From Cryptosporidium bovis (lineage: Eukaryota > Apicomplexa > Conoidasida > Eucoccidiorida > Cryptosporidiidae), in NCBI GenBank assembly GCA_009768925.2, contig VHIT02000041.1, positions 62,001 through 126,000 on the forward strand: a DNA stretch of 64,000 nucleotides, given 5' to 3'. How positions within the stretch are numbered: position 1 is the stretch's first letter; each line of letters begins with the position of its first letter. This document shows, one piece after another, positions 10,201 through 20,800 of this stretch. Both the position numbers and the translations under genes were made by a program. The notes beneath the pieces were generated by a model. It searched no databases. It saw nothing but the letters and a program-made list of their open reading frames with translations, and had not been told where the DNA came from.

Positions 10201-13200
10201 TCGTATATCTACAGGAGGTCATCAATTAAAGGCAAAGTTTAATTCAGGTTTAGGAAGAATTCAAGCAGTCATAGATAATTGGGATGGATCATATATAGTA
10301 TATTATACAGTACACTTAGAAAGAGCAATACAAAATTTGAATACAAAGATGCTTGATCGTTTGGTAAATGACGAATCAAATAATAACAGAAAAAACAAAT
10401 CAAGTACAACAACTACAAGAGCAATAGAACAAGCATTGGGTTTGAGCATTAAAGTAAGTGAATCTAAGATAGAATTTAACTCTCAGGAAGTGTTAAATGT
10501 GCTAGATGGAAGTGAAATACAACATTTGGCAACAAATATTCAGTATAATAATGAAAGAATACTGGATTCAGAGGAATTAATGGTGTCAAGCATAAATGAT
10601 ATTGAAATATCAGTATTTTTAAATAATATGCCTATATATGGATCACCATTTACACCAAAAATAGCAAATATTGAAGAAATAAGAGAATGGTACAAGTTTG
10701 TAGATTTGAATTCAAAAGAAACAACAGAACGTAAATTTGAGAAACTATTGGAATCAAATAAGTTTGAGGATGCAATAAAATTGATGAAGGAACTAGAAAA
10801 GAAATATTTGCATGATTTCGAAGAAATAATTAATGAGTTAGAAAGGGAGCCAACAGAAAATGAAAAAATAATGGATAGTATAGGGAAAAAATCATTGGAG
10901 CAAGACCAATGGACAATGTTACAAAAGAATAAAGAAAAATTGGAGGAAGTAATAAAAGATAACAATGATAGAGAAAGTTTACTCATTACATTTGGACGTT
11001 ATTTATTAAAAAGGCTAGAAGATCAAATGATACGAAGACAAAAAGTAGATTCAGATCTTTCAGCTTATAGAGTATTGAAAGAGAACAACTTGGAGCCATT
11101 ATGCCACAGTTTAGAGGTTGAATATAATAAATTCCAGCAACAAAGAACAAGAGAATTAATAAGATTGGTATCATTATTAGAGACAAATAAATTAAATTCT
11201 CTTGAGGAATTAATGGAGTTATACCAATTAATAGCAGATGAATTAAGATCATTAGGACGTGGTAATTTAGCAAATCAATTTGATTTGATAAATAGATGTT
11301 TAATAGAAGAGCAGCAGTTAACAAATATTAGGGAGGGGTTATTAAGAAGAAGTGATATATTAGCTATGATGAACAAAATAGTATCAGAAAGAGAAAAAGC
11401 ATTAGATATAATATTAAACAATTTTAATCAAGCGATTAAGATGGAAGAAGATCATATAGATAATGAGATAGATCAATTAAAAGTTGAGTTACTAAGAAAA
11501 ATAACGCTTAATCCAAATGTTGGAGTACAGACAGATGATGCTCTATCTCTTACAGATACAATTATGGGACCATTGATATTAGATAGAGTAAGTAGGAATA
11601 ATTATGAAAATAATGAGAACATATTTAATAATAAGTATTTACTTTCAATAAAAGAAAAAGGAAATTATAATAATGATTATGCTGATAAAGTTATGGAAAA
11701 ATATTGGAAACCTTTAATGGAATGGGATTTACGTTCATTTGTTAAAATATTAAAACAATGTCCAAGACTATCGATGTGTTTAAGGGAATTGTTTATTTAT
11801 TTTGCAAATACACGTTGGAGGGGAAATGATTCACATATAAATACACATGATTATATAATACGGGAAAATGATGTGGGAAAGATGTATTGTGATATTAGTA
11901 ATACAAATAATAATGAAAATGAATTAGATATGAGTACGAATATAATGAATATAAATAATTTATTAGGTAGCATAGGAGTTAATGAATTGATAGGAAATTT
12001 ATCAGAACAGAATAACAATAATGGTAATGTTAACAGTAGTATGAATATGTTTAATTCAAATAAAAAAATAAATAAATGGACAGTTGGTATAAATAATGTA
12101 ACAACAGATGACCCAAGATTTTATTCATATAGAAGAGTAATTGGAATATCTAGAAATGGTTTTAAAAGGTTATTATTATCGTTAGAGTTATCACCACATT
12201 TGCTAAAATCAGAGAAAACAATTAAGAATTTATTCTATAAATTTAGTATAGAAAGATTGGCAAGTAATGTAAATACTGGTAATAGCAATGTTAGAGTAAT
12301 ACCACAAGAATTATGGATACCATTACTGAGAGAGTTAGCCTATATAAATGCATTGATTAGATTTGATATTTTAAGAGAATCAACTTTAGGGCAGAATGCA
12401 TTATTAAGATTGAATAAAAATATAAATGATTCAACGGGAAAGGTTGATTATTCTATAGTAGAAATTAATCGTGACAATGAATATTCTAATAATAAAAGTA
12501 ATAATGTTGAAAATAATGAAAATGATCGTTCTAATAATAATGACAATAATAACGATAATATTAATAACAAGAATAATGATAATAGCAGTGAAAATAACAA
12601 TAAAAATAGACAGAAAAGTTACCAAAATATAACAGGAGTGGCAGTAACACGAGATAATATCAAAGACTTAAATAGAGTAACAGCATTTCGTCATTTTTGT
12701 GAATTATATTTAATACCGTTATACAAAAAAGTATATTCAAACATAGATTTTACAACAATGAGAGTTTTACCATATACGAAAACACAAACATACATTGAAA
12801 AAAATGAAAATATACCTAAAGAAATGTCAGGATCAACAGAAAATGAGGATAATAGTAGTGGCAATAATAATGGTGGTAATGACTCTTCAATAATAAATAG
12901 CCAATCAAAACATGAGAAAGTTGAGTGTAAGATGGATGATTGTTTAAAGATAGTAATATCACAACTAAAAATGAACGTAGCATCTTCAATATTTTTAAAA
13001 CTAGCATCGAAAAGCATGAAAGAATTTGAGTTTGATATAACAAGAGATTTAATTGAATATAAAAAATTAAACAACGATAGTGATATATTAAAAAATTACA
13101 GTGTGACAGAATTTGACTATATAAAACCACTTTGTTTGTATGAATTTTTAAAAGATATCGGCATAATACCTGGTCATATAAGTGGTAGTGAGATGCATAA

Positions 13201-13438
13201 TATAATAGAAAAGATATTAACATCTAGGGAAGAATATTTACCAGTAGGATTACCAGTTACATATAAACAAACGAAATGTATGTCATTCCCAGGTTATATT
13301 GAAGTACTAGCAATGTGTATAGCAAAAGGTATAGTAAGGAAGTTGTCAGGCTCACTGTGGAGTCAAGGAGACATAAGAACAGAGGTAATAGAGCATTTGA
13401 TACTATATAATTTATACGATAATAATATAATGAATTAA
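7284..13438 (+). CDS. Filamin-repeat and coiled-coil protein, about 1,980 aa, with a probable first exon
   Basis: The main exon is open to 13438. Two Ig-like filamin/ABP280 repeats lie near residues 655-805 and 806-1020 of the 7616 frame. Each ends in the typical filamin signature (DGLPIAGSPYDLII and NNMPIYGSPFTPKI), and the second contains a long insertion. A Glu/Lys-rich predicted coiled coil covers about 1020-1340. An Asn-rich tract at 12470-12610 precedes a less biased C-terminal region. The first ATG of the frame is 7616, but the frame is open further upstream without a Met. An ATG at 7284 gives a 19-codon exon (7284-7340) ending in a strong GTAAGT donor. Splicing to the TAG acceptor at 7549 keeps the frame. 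An alternative pairs a weak GTGTAG donor at 7332 with the TTTCAG acceptor at 7562. Filamin repeats suggest a cytoskeletal scaffold, but no actin-binding CH domain is visible. Confidence 0.8.
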
Positions 13439-13959
13439 AATAGAGTACCTGCTTTTTTCGCAGCATTAACAGCAGAAAACGCAATACTTGGTGTATTACC
13501 AGTAATAATCACATTATGATCACGATGTTCTTCCATCATAGTATCTTGAGTAGTTATAACTCTTAGAGCAGCCTTTTTACTACTTTCTTCAACTTCTCCA
13601 GCCATAATAACCTCGTCCAATATAAAATAAGCCTTATGAAAATTAAATATTAGGTCTAATTCACAAACATTTCCAAAATAACGGTCTAATACTTCGACAT
13701 AATGATGTACAATTTCAAGTGCAAGTAATTCATTATCTTTTTTGTCTATACATGCAATAAAGTATAGACTTGCATATCTTTTTATAACGAGGGTGTATCC
13801 TTTCCAATCAACGAAATTGCATAATTTACCTTGACGATTCATTATAAGTTGGGTTACCTCCTTAATATATCTCCTTCTTTCTGATTGTTGAAATGGAGAA
13901 TACCATTTTTCCAATCTTGTTTTACCTTGACGACTAATTAATAGAAAGAATCTAAACAT
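13435..13959 (-). CDS. AP-1 clathrin adaptor complex sigma subunit
   Basis: This is the small subunit of a clathrin adaptor that sorts cargo at the trans-Golgi and endosomes. The protein has 174 residues and matches the sigma family almost end to end: MFRFFLLISRQGKTRLEKWY, KRYASLYFIACIDKKDNELL and VCELDLIFNFHKAYFILDE. The wording KRYASLYF and FNFHKAYFILDE is closer to sigma-1 (AP-1) than to AP-2 or AP-3 sigma. It is some 15 residues longer than usual at the C-terminus. The stop codon overlaps the TAA of the convergent filamin gene inside the shared palindrome TTAA. Confidence 0.93.
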   Translation of the reverse strand: MFRFFLLISRQGKTRLEKWYSPFQQSERRRYIKEVTQLIMNRQGKLCNFVDWKGYTLVIKRYASLYFIACIDKKDNELLALEIVHHYVEVLDRYFGNVCELDLIFNFHKAYFILDEVIMAGEVEESSKKAALRVITTQDTMMEEHRDHNVIITGNTPSIAFSAVNAAKKAGTLF

Positions 13960-14474
13960 TTAATTAAATATTCTCAATGTTTTATATATGTTTAGTTATA
14001 ATAAATATTTCAAGAGTGGAAAATAGTAAAAAATAACAAGCAAGATTATTTGTATAAACTAATAAAAAGATTTCGGATAAACTTTATATTTAGCTATAGG
14101 TTTTAATAATACATTAATTAATATTCAAAAATAAGTGATAATAAGGTTTAGAAAAAACATGAAAAACGGTATATATGTGTATTCAGTGAAACCTTTTAGT
14201 TTATTTATTAGATTGTTTAATGTGGGACAATTTAAACAATTAATATATACCGGGAAAGTATATAGGCGGGTAAATACCGAGACGTAATTTTGAGACGGAA
14301 ACAAGAGGCGGTGAATATAAAAATGAACAAATATAAAGCAAATAATAAGTAAATAATGTAAACAAATAATAAAATATCGTAAAAACATAGCTAAAGATAG
14401 GTATAGTTTTTTTGTATGGCAAAGTCACCTGTGAAAATTTTGGAAATTTCACTAACAAACATTCTTTTGCAAAT
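13960..14474. other. Divergent intergenic region, AP-1 sigma / uS14
   Basis: These 515 bases lie between divergent starts and probably act as a two-way promoter. No gene is seen. Two GC-rich elements stand out in AT-rich sequence: AGGCGGG near 14264 and GAGGCGG near 14305. Confidence 0.5.
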
Positions 14475-14645
14475 ATGGGCTACAGTAAAGTTTACAACTC
14501 TCATCCAAAAACATATGGTCAAGGCAGCAGATGCTGCAGAGTTTGTTACAACCGTCATGGCTTAATTAGAAAGTATTCACTTAATATTTGCAGACAATGC
14601 TTCCGCGAAAGAGCAGAAGCAATAGGATTCCATAAATTTAAGTAA
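14475..14645 (+). CDS. 40S ribosomal protein S29 (uS14)
   Basis: A complete 56-residue small-subunit ribosomal protein. It begins [19 protein letters not shown] and has the expected zinc-binding pairs CRVC and CRQC around the conserved [14 protein letters not shown] segment, ending in IGFHKFK. The frame extends upstream to a TTG at 14412, but the family starts exactly at MG, so the ATG at 14475 is the correct start. Length is that of the eukaryotic family. No intron is present. Confidence 0.97.
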   Translation: MGYSKVYNSHPKTYGQGSRCCRVCYNRHGLIRKYSLNICRQCFRERAEAIGFHKFK

Positions 14646-15099
14646 ATTGCGAGTGGAAAATTTTTACCTAGTTTCCAACAATCCAATGACATTTATATGG
14701 ATATTCTATTGTTTTGTACATATTGAATACTACTGAATCACTTTTTTTAGAGTTTACTGATATAATTTCAGATTACTAGAGTGAAGAGACTTTAAATATT
14801 TAGTGGTTGAAAGCTAATGGTGATGATATTCGAATATACTATATGTTTATTGAGTGAGGATATTTCATTTTCTTTTTATATGATGTACTATAAACCAGTT
14901 AATCGTTACAATTCATACAAATATAAATTGAAAGGTTAATAAAAATACGGAAACATATAGATATAGATAAATATATCTCAATTTTAGCACATAGTTTCTT
15001 TTTCTATTCTAAATAAGGAATAATTTCTAAGGTTTCAAGATGGTGTCAGCTTTCGGTATCGTTTGAGTTTCTTTTTACATATTTAAATCAATCTTAGCA

Positions 15100-15300
15100 C
15101 TGTTGTACTTGCAATTATACTGTGACCCAGGTTTGCCTAACTCTTTGTTTTTCCATTCTAACTGATACGTCGCACCAACCATTAGAATGGTGTTACACGA
15201 ATGAGTGTCTTGCAAGAGTGTTACTCTAATCTCTATAGATTAGTTACTTATAGGTGCAGTTTGACCGAGACTGTGCCTACCTTTCCATTGTTGCATATCA
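15100..15300. ncRNA. Candidate structured RNA or structured leader, unidentified
   Basis: Two perfect hairpins sit close together. CCATTCTAA (15153-15161) pairs with TTAGAATGG (15182-15190) across a 20-base loop, and CTAATCT pairs with AGATTAG (15226-15243) across four bases. Base composition is richer in G and C than the flanks. I compared it by eye with U1-U6, SRP, RNase P and MRP motifs and found no convincing match, so neither family nor strand is assigned. It could also be part of the 5' leader of the Rpn3 transcript. Confidence 0.25.
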
Positions 15301-15354
15301 ATTTACTTTTTATAAGGTGGCATATCAGTCCGGAAAACACCCCAAATATGGCAA

Positions 15355-15362
15355 TGGCGCCA
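15355..15362. promoter_or_regulatory. E2F-like palindrome TGGCGCCA
   Basis: Exact eight-base palindrome in the Rpn3 upstream region. E2F/DP-type GGCGC elements have been reported upstream of Cryptosporidium genes. Function here is inferred from recurrence in this window. Confidence 0.45.
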
Positions 15363-15593
15363 ATATTATCCCCTCATTTTGTTGTGGGTAATATAAGTAT
15401 AAATATTCATTGCAAATAGTTTTTTAATAATAAATACAATCTATTCAAATCAGGGAAAGTGACTTCTTGTTGAATTAAAGGAAGATTTTAGTGTAGCAAG
15501 GAAAAGTTTTTTTGGTAGAATAAGAAGAGCAATATTTTGTCATTAATATAAACACCATAGGTTTGTTTTGGTTACTAAGCTGTAGATTAAATA

Positions 15594-17249
15594 ATGACGA
15601 ATGAAAATACTAAGGTAAAACAAGAAACAAATGACTCAGAAGAAAACAAAAAGAATATAAATGATTTCTCTGATACAGATTTATTTGTATTACAGGTAAT
15701 AACAGCTCTTGATTTGATCAGAAAGGGAGTAGAGTTATCGGATTCAAGGCTTATAGGGCGTGCATTAAGATATTGCAATATAAATGGATTGAATATAAAA
15801 GCAGTATATTTAACTGAGATATTAAAAAGTTTAAAGGATTCAATAGAAGATGTATCTTCTAATGGTAGTTATAAAGCAATAATTGAATTGTTAGAAAATA
15901 GTTTACACAAGTTTACACCTGGAAACTCTGTAAATGATTCAAAGATGACAGATGGTGATGAAAATGAGTGTAAGGATAAGAAATTAGAAAAAAGAACATT
16001 TGGTACAATAAAAAATTTGGATTGGAGTTCAATGAGGGCATGTACTAAGGAATGCATAACTTTTTTGGGGTTACTGGTATTTATTGATATGTATAATATG
16101 GATATAAAGGATTATAAGGAGAATAAAGTTAGTGAAAGTAGCAATTGTGATAGGTCGTATGAAACAAAAAGATCACATTTTTCCTTTACTTTAAACTTGA
16201 TTACCGAAATTTTTGATTTTACAAGAAGATATATTGACCAATCAATGGATCTTCCAAACTCAAAAGTCGTTTACTATTATTCAAGGCTTCATGAGATTTG
16301 TGGACTTTTTCCAAACATAAGAGGCGTTATTTTAGAATCCTATAGAAGAGCAGTTTTAAATCACAATTCAATGATGCAGGCTGCGTGTGTTAATTTAATT
16401 CTCAGAAATTACGTATTGACAAATAGATGTGATCTTGGTCTTAAGGCCTTGGGAAAAATGACTTTTCCAGAAAATATTTCCTCTGGTATTCAACAAGCTC
16501 GTTATTTATATTACTGTGGAAGAATACATGCAGCTCAACTCGATTATAGTACGGCATTTAGTAATCTTACACAATCAAATAGGAAAATACCTAGAACTAA
16601 AGGAAGAGGTTCTTTAAATTTTAACCTTTCGGTTCAAAAATTTTCAATTGTAGTACAGTTACTAATGGGTGAAGTTCCAGATAGGTCTATTTTTAATACT
16701 CCTTCTTTAAGAAAGGGACTTATTCCTTATCTTGAGTTAGTTAAAGCGGTTAGATCTGGTGATATGAAGGAATTTGATTCAATTATTCAAAAAAGAAGCA
16801 GCGTTTATCAGAAGGATGGTACTCTTTCACTAATCCAAAGACTACCACATAACGTTATTAGGTCTGGCCTAAAGACTATTTGTTCTTCATATAGTCGCAT
16901 TTATTTGGACGATGTTGCAAATCACCTTGGCTGGGACAACTCTAATGATATTGAGGGAGTAGTTTCGAAAGCAATTTTCGACAAGGTTATTGATGCCAAA
17001 ATAAACGATGATATTAAATGCGTCGAAACAAATCAAAAAGGTGAGATTTATGGTTCTGAATCCATGCTAAATAATATACACTCACGAATAGCATTTTGTC
17101 TTTTACTTAGAAATAATGCCATCAAAGCTATGGATTATCCACAGGTTTCATCTTCTAATAACAATAACGAGGACGACGATGAATCAATGCGTATTTCTCA
17201 AGAAGATATTGAAGATGTAGTTAATGATGTTGATGATGGGATGTTATAG
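15594..17249 (+). CDS. 26S proteasome non-ATPase subunit Rpn3 (PSMD3)
   Basis: A structural subunit of the proteasome lid. The 551-residue frame has an acidic, Asn-rich N-terminus, a helical-repeat middle part and a C-terminal PCI region of roughly residues 330-510. Family-typical pieces are FNTPSLRKGLIPYLELVKAV (about residue 365 on), SSYSRIYLDDVANHLGW and the C-terminal RIAFCLLLRNNAIKAMDYP, matching the RISFCLDIHNMSVKAMR-type ending of Rpn3. An acidic tail (DDVVNDVDDG-like) ends the protein. Length agrees with the family. Rpn3 and Rpn12 both have PCI domains, but the length and C-terminus fit Rpn3. Confidence 0.93.
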   Translation: MTNENTKVKQETNDSEENKKNINDFSDTDLFVLQVITALDLIRKGVELSDSRLIGRALRYCNINGLNIKAVYLTEILKSLKDSIEDVSSNGSYKAIIELLENSLHKFTPGNSVNDSKMTDGDENECKDKKLEKRTFGTIKNLDWSSMRACTKECITFLGLLVFIDMYNMDIKDYKENKVSESSNCDRSYETKRSHFSFTLNLITEIFDFTRRYIDQSMDLPNSKVVYYYSRLHEICGLFPNIRGVILESYRRAVLNHNSMMQAACVNLILRNYVLTNRCDLGLKALGKMTFPENISSGIQQARYLYYCGRIHAAQLDYSTAFSNLTQSNRKIPRTKGRGSLNFNLSVQKFSIVVQLLMGEVPDRSIFNTPSLRKGLIPYLELVKAVRSGDMKEFDSIIQKRSSVYQKDGTLSLIQRLPHNVIRSGLKTICSSYSRIYLDDVANHLGWDNSNDIEGVVSKAIFDKVIDAKINDDIKCVETNQKGEIYGSESMLNNIHSRIAFCLLLRNNAIKAMDYPQVSSSNNNNEDDDESMRISQEDIEDVVNDVDDGML

Positions 17250-17864
17250 TATCATTAAATAAGTAGTCTTATTTCAACACTTCTAATTACTATTCTAAGA
17301 AAATTTAATGGTCTTGGAATTCTAATTATGCTATCTTATTATATCACGTTTTTTTAGTTTTGTGTAAGGAAAAATTATTTCCCCAATATTTATTAATAAC
17401 ATCTATTTTACATTATTTTTGTTTCATTTCTTTTATTTAAAATTTCGATATTTTCATTTTAGTGATAAGGTTGTGTTAATTTACCACGTGTTCACGTGCA
17501 TGCATGCACCTATCTGCACGGCAAATATAGGTTATGTGTTTGGCGGTACAATGTGGGGCAAGAACTAATCATTTTTTTTTGCTGGAAGGTTTGAGAGGTT
17601 ATATTATCTTTTTATTAGAGTTTTTTTCTATATTATAACTAATTTAACACCATTGTCCGCATTTTGACTGTTAGTGATTGATTAGAATGGAACGGTGCCC
17701 CATATAAAAGAAGGATTAAGTAAAAAGAATAATTTTTGATAAAGCTGTAAAGTATAAATTAAATAAATGAAATAGGTAGAAGTAAAAAATAAATATCTAA
17801 AATAGTATTAGTAGCTATATATATGTATTTTTAGTTTTTTTGTGAGTTATAACTTCAACTTAAG
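17250..17864. other. Intergenic region upstream of the Timeless homologue
   Basis: 615 bases without a gene. The notable part is 17485-17546: two CACGTG boxes, a doubled TGCATGCATGCA and a TTTGGCGGT, all within about 60 bases. The remainder is AT-rich with T-tracts. Confidence 0.55.
17485..17546. promoter_or_regulatory. Clustered CACGTG, TGCATGCATGCA and TTTGGCGGT motifs
   Basis: CACGTG occurs at 17485-17490 and 17493-17498. The second runs directly into the 14-base palindrome GTGCATGCATGCAC (17496-17509). TTTGGCGGT follows at about 17539. Such density of three palindromic or E2F-like element types is unique in this window. It lies about 320-380 bp upstream of the Timeless-like ATG. Confidence 0.5.
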
Positions 17865-20800
17865 ATGGAAGAGACATATTCAAAAAACAAGGAAGCAATA
17901 GGGTCAGAGTTAATACACTATGTTAATTCACTTGTTGAGCCACTTGCAAATGAATCTACATCAAATTTTCCAATTTTAGATAAGAATGAATCAACATTTA
18001 GAAACGAAAAAAAGAATAGTAATCAAGTTTGGGTAGTTGGTGTAGAGGCAATAGATGATTTGAAAGATATAATTAAATTAGTTAAAAGGGAGATTGAAGG
18101 GGGACCTGAATCTGAAAGGCATGCGATATCATTATTAATTGAATGGAATACAATTAGTTTGAAGTTAATGCCACTATGGGACATAAGCAATGATAACATT
18201 GAAATTCAGTGTTTAATAATACAATTGTTATTTTGGTTAACACTTCCTCCAGATGATAATTGGAGGAAATTTCATTCAAAGACAATGAAATGCGATGCTT
18301 ATTTGAAAGGTATGCAAAAAGTTAAGTATTCGCTTTTATATGGAAATTTCTGGAAAGAAGTTCTTTCTTTGTATATAAAACTTAAAGAAGTGATTGACAA
18401 CAAGGGGTTTTTAGAAGAGGATAAAAATGAACTTAGAAAGATGGAGGAGTTTATATTGAAACTGAAAGTACAAGAGGATAAAAATGATACAGTTGAGAAT
18501 GAATCTAGTGACGATGAAAATGAAATGGAGATTGATATGGATATTAATATTGACAAGTTGATTGAAGAGGACAACATAATGAAGTATAGGAGATTAGAAA
18601 GACTTGAAATAAGGAGAAGAGTAAGGGACGAAATAGTGCTAATTAATGATAGAGTTAGCAAAAGGAATAAGTTATACAAGAATAGAATAGGGATGATAAA
18701 AGGACTTATCATTCAGACATTAAAGATAAGTGATCCAAATGCAAATGAGTCTATTACTATGTTTGGAATAAGATCGCCGCATTTAATATTAGTAAGTAGA
18801 ATGATAGCTAATGGAATATTGGAGATTGTAGAAGACGACAGCGAAAGTTTTTTTAACGATAATGGAAAAATTATAAAAGACGAATCTCAATTAGTTGCAC
18901 CATGGAGAATACTTGAGTATATTTATGGTTTAATATGCAATATTCAGCCAATTGATTTTGTAAATGAATTGTTTGAAAAAAAAATAGAGAAAAATTATAA
19001 TGAAAACCTTAGAAATAAATTTATGGAAAAAATAATTAAAAAATCGAGTTCGTCAGGATTTACTTCTAATTCATTAATGAACAGACACTCTAGATTTAAT
19101 CCTGTTTTAGCTAGAAGAAGAATAAGCGAATCAAGAGGTTGTACAAGTATTCAATTGAATAATTCTAAATATGGATCATCAAAGAGGATAGTTAAATATA
19201 GAAATGGTTATGATGAAGAAGAAATGTTTGATTATATTGATATTTTAATGGGGCCAATGCAGTCAACTGGGGGCAACATACATGATTTGGATATGTATGG
19301 TTTTAACACTATTGAAGGTACATTGGGCAACTTAGATGGAATGAATAAGGTAAACTATCAGGAAACATTACGATTATTGGGAAGTTTTGTTGATAATTTT
19401 TTTAAAACAAAATTACCCTATTTAATTGAGAGAATATTTGTAATATTAAGAAATGGGAGTGATAAACATACTATATGGGATTTATCAAGGCTAATAAGTT
19501 TAATGACGTGGGTACTTTCATATAAAAGGGCAATATTTTGTCAAGTTATAAAGGATGAAACTGATATAAATATAATAAACGATGAATTGACAAGATTAGT
19601 ATTAGAGACGAAGATGCTGATAAATACAACACAGAATACTGCAATAGATTTCATTCATTCAACAATAAAGCATCATACACGAGAAACATTAATGAAAAAT
19701 AAATCACATAAAATAGTTAGAATATCTCTTCGTTGTTTAAATGAACAATTAAAAATAATACATATAATGTCAAACTCAAATACAGACAAATTAAGCGAAT
19801 TAGGAATGTCAATTATTTCTTTTATTGCAGGATTGGATTTAATGAATGATCTATCCTGGATATTAAAACACTATGTAAAAGCAACTCATCATCCTGAATT
19901 AATATTATATTCTATAGAGGTTTCAAATAGATTAATTAAATTAATAAGTAAAATAGGTGGTAATGCTGTTGTAAATATAAGAAGAAGAAGGAAAGATAGA
20001 CTTACAGACGAAAATGACTTTATTAATTATGATGAAGACAATGAGGTAATATATGAAAATGATAAACAAAAACTTCCAGGTTTTAGTGGAAGCAATTATT
20101 CAGAAAGGACAAAATTAATGAGTTTGGAAGAAATGATGAATGATTTTTGCGACGGAAGAATAGTGTCGGCAATAATGAATATTGTTAATAACTATTCTAC
20201 AAACCACTCAAATATAAATTGGCATGTTTCTAGATTTGCAAGAAAAATAATAACTACTCGACCGATTGGAACGAACAATAAATTAAATGAATTAGAGGGT
20301 GAATCTGAAAGCAAATATAGTTATATATATTGTGGGTTGTTCTTTCAATTGACCTATTTTATTACATTTGCTAGCATATTATCGGACAAAGGTTTCATAT
20401 GTAACTCAGAAACAGATAAAGGTGCCGAAGATATATTATCACTTGCGAGACATGTTGTACACCAATTTTGGGAGGTAGCTAGAATAAATAAATTCGTATT
20501 TATTGAACTCCTATTCTCAAAAAATTCAGCGAGAGGTTTGAGTTTAGCCGACCCCGAAAGATTAAGGTCAATATTTACAAATTATGAGGAGGGATTAGAT
20601 TTTGAAATCATAGATAGAATGGAAAACACAGGAAACAATGCACATGAAGCGAGATTACATGTCAAATCAAAAATAAGTAAGGAAAAAAATTCAAATATTA
20701 ATTGGACTAAAAAAGATGATGAAGAATTATTAAATCTTTATTCACAATTCGAGGAGAATCCAAAGTGCATATCAATAATAACAGGCCTTCTTTCTGATAT

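Larger units (their letters stand above)
14646..15593. other. Intergenic region between uS14 and Rpn3, possible RNA gene inside
   Basis: The 948 bases have no convincing protein frame. The part from about 15040 to 15400 is less AT-rich than most spacers and contains several hairpins (separate entry). An exact TGGCGCCA lies at 15355-15362, 232 bp before the Rpn3 ATG. Confidence 0.5.

Noticed and set aside
15040-15130. Resemblance to U4 snRNA (GGTATCG and ACTTGCAAT words)
   Set aside because: Spacing between the words is wrong, there is no Sm site in place, and the U6-pairing region is not evident.
15201-15419. A 72-residue frame in the uS14-Rpn3 spacer
   Set aside because: No domain, overlaps hairpins, and the sequence reads as an intergenic by-product.
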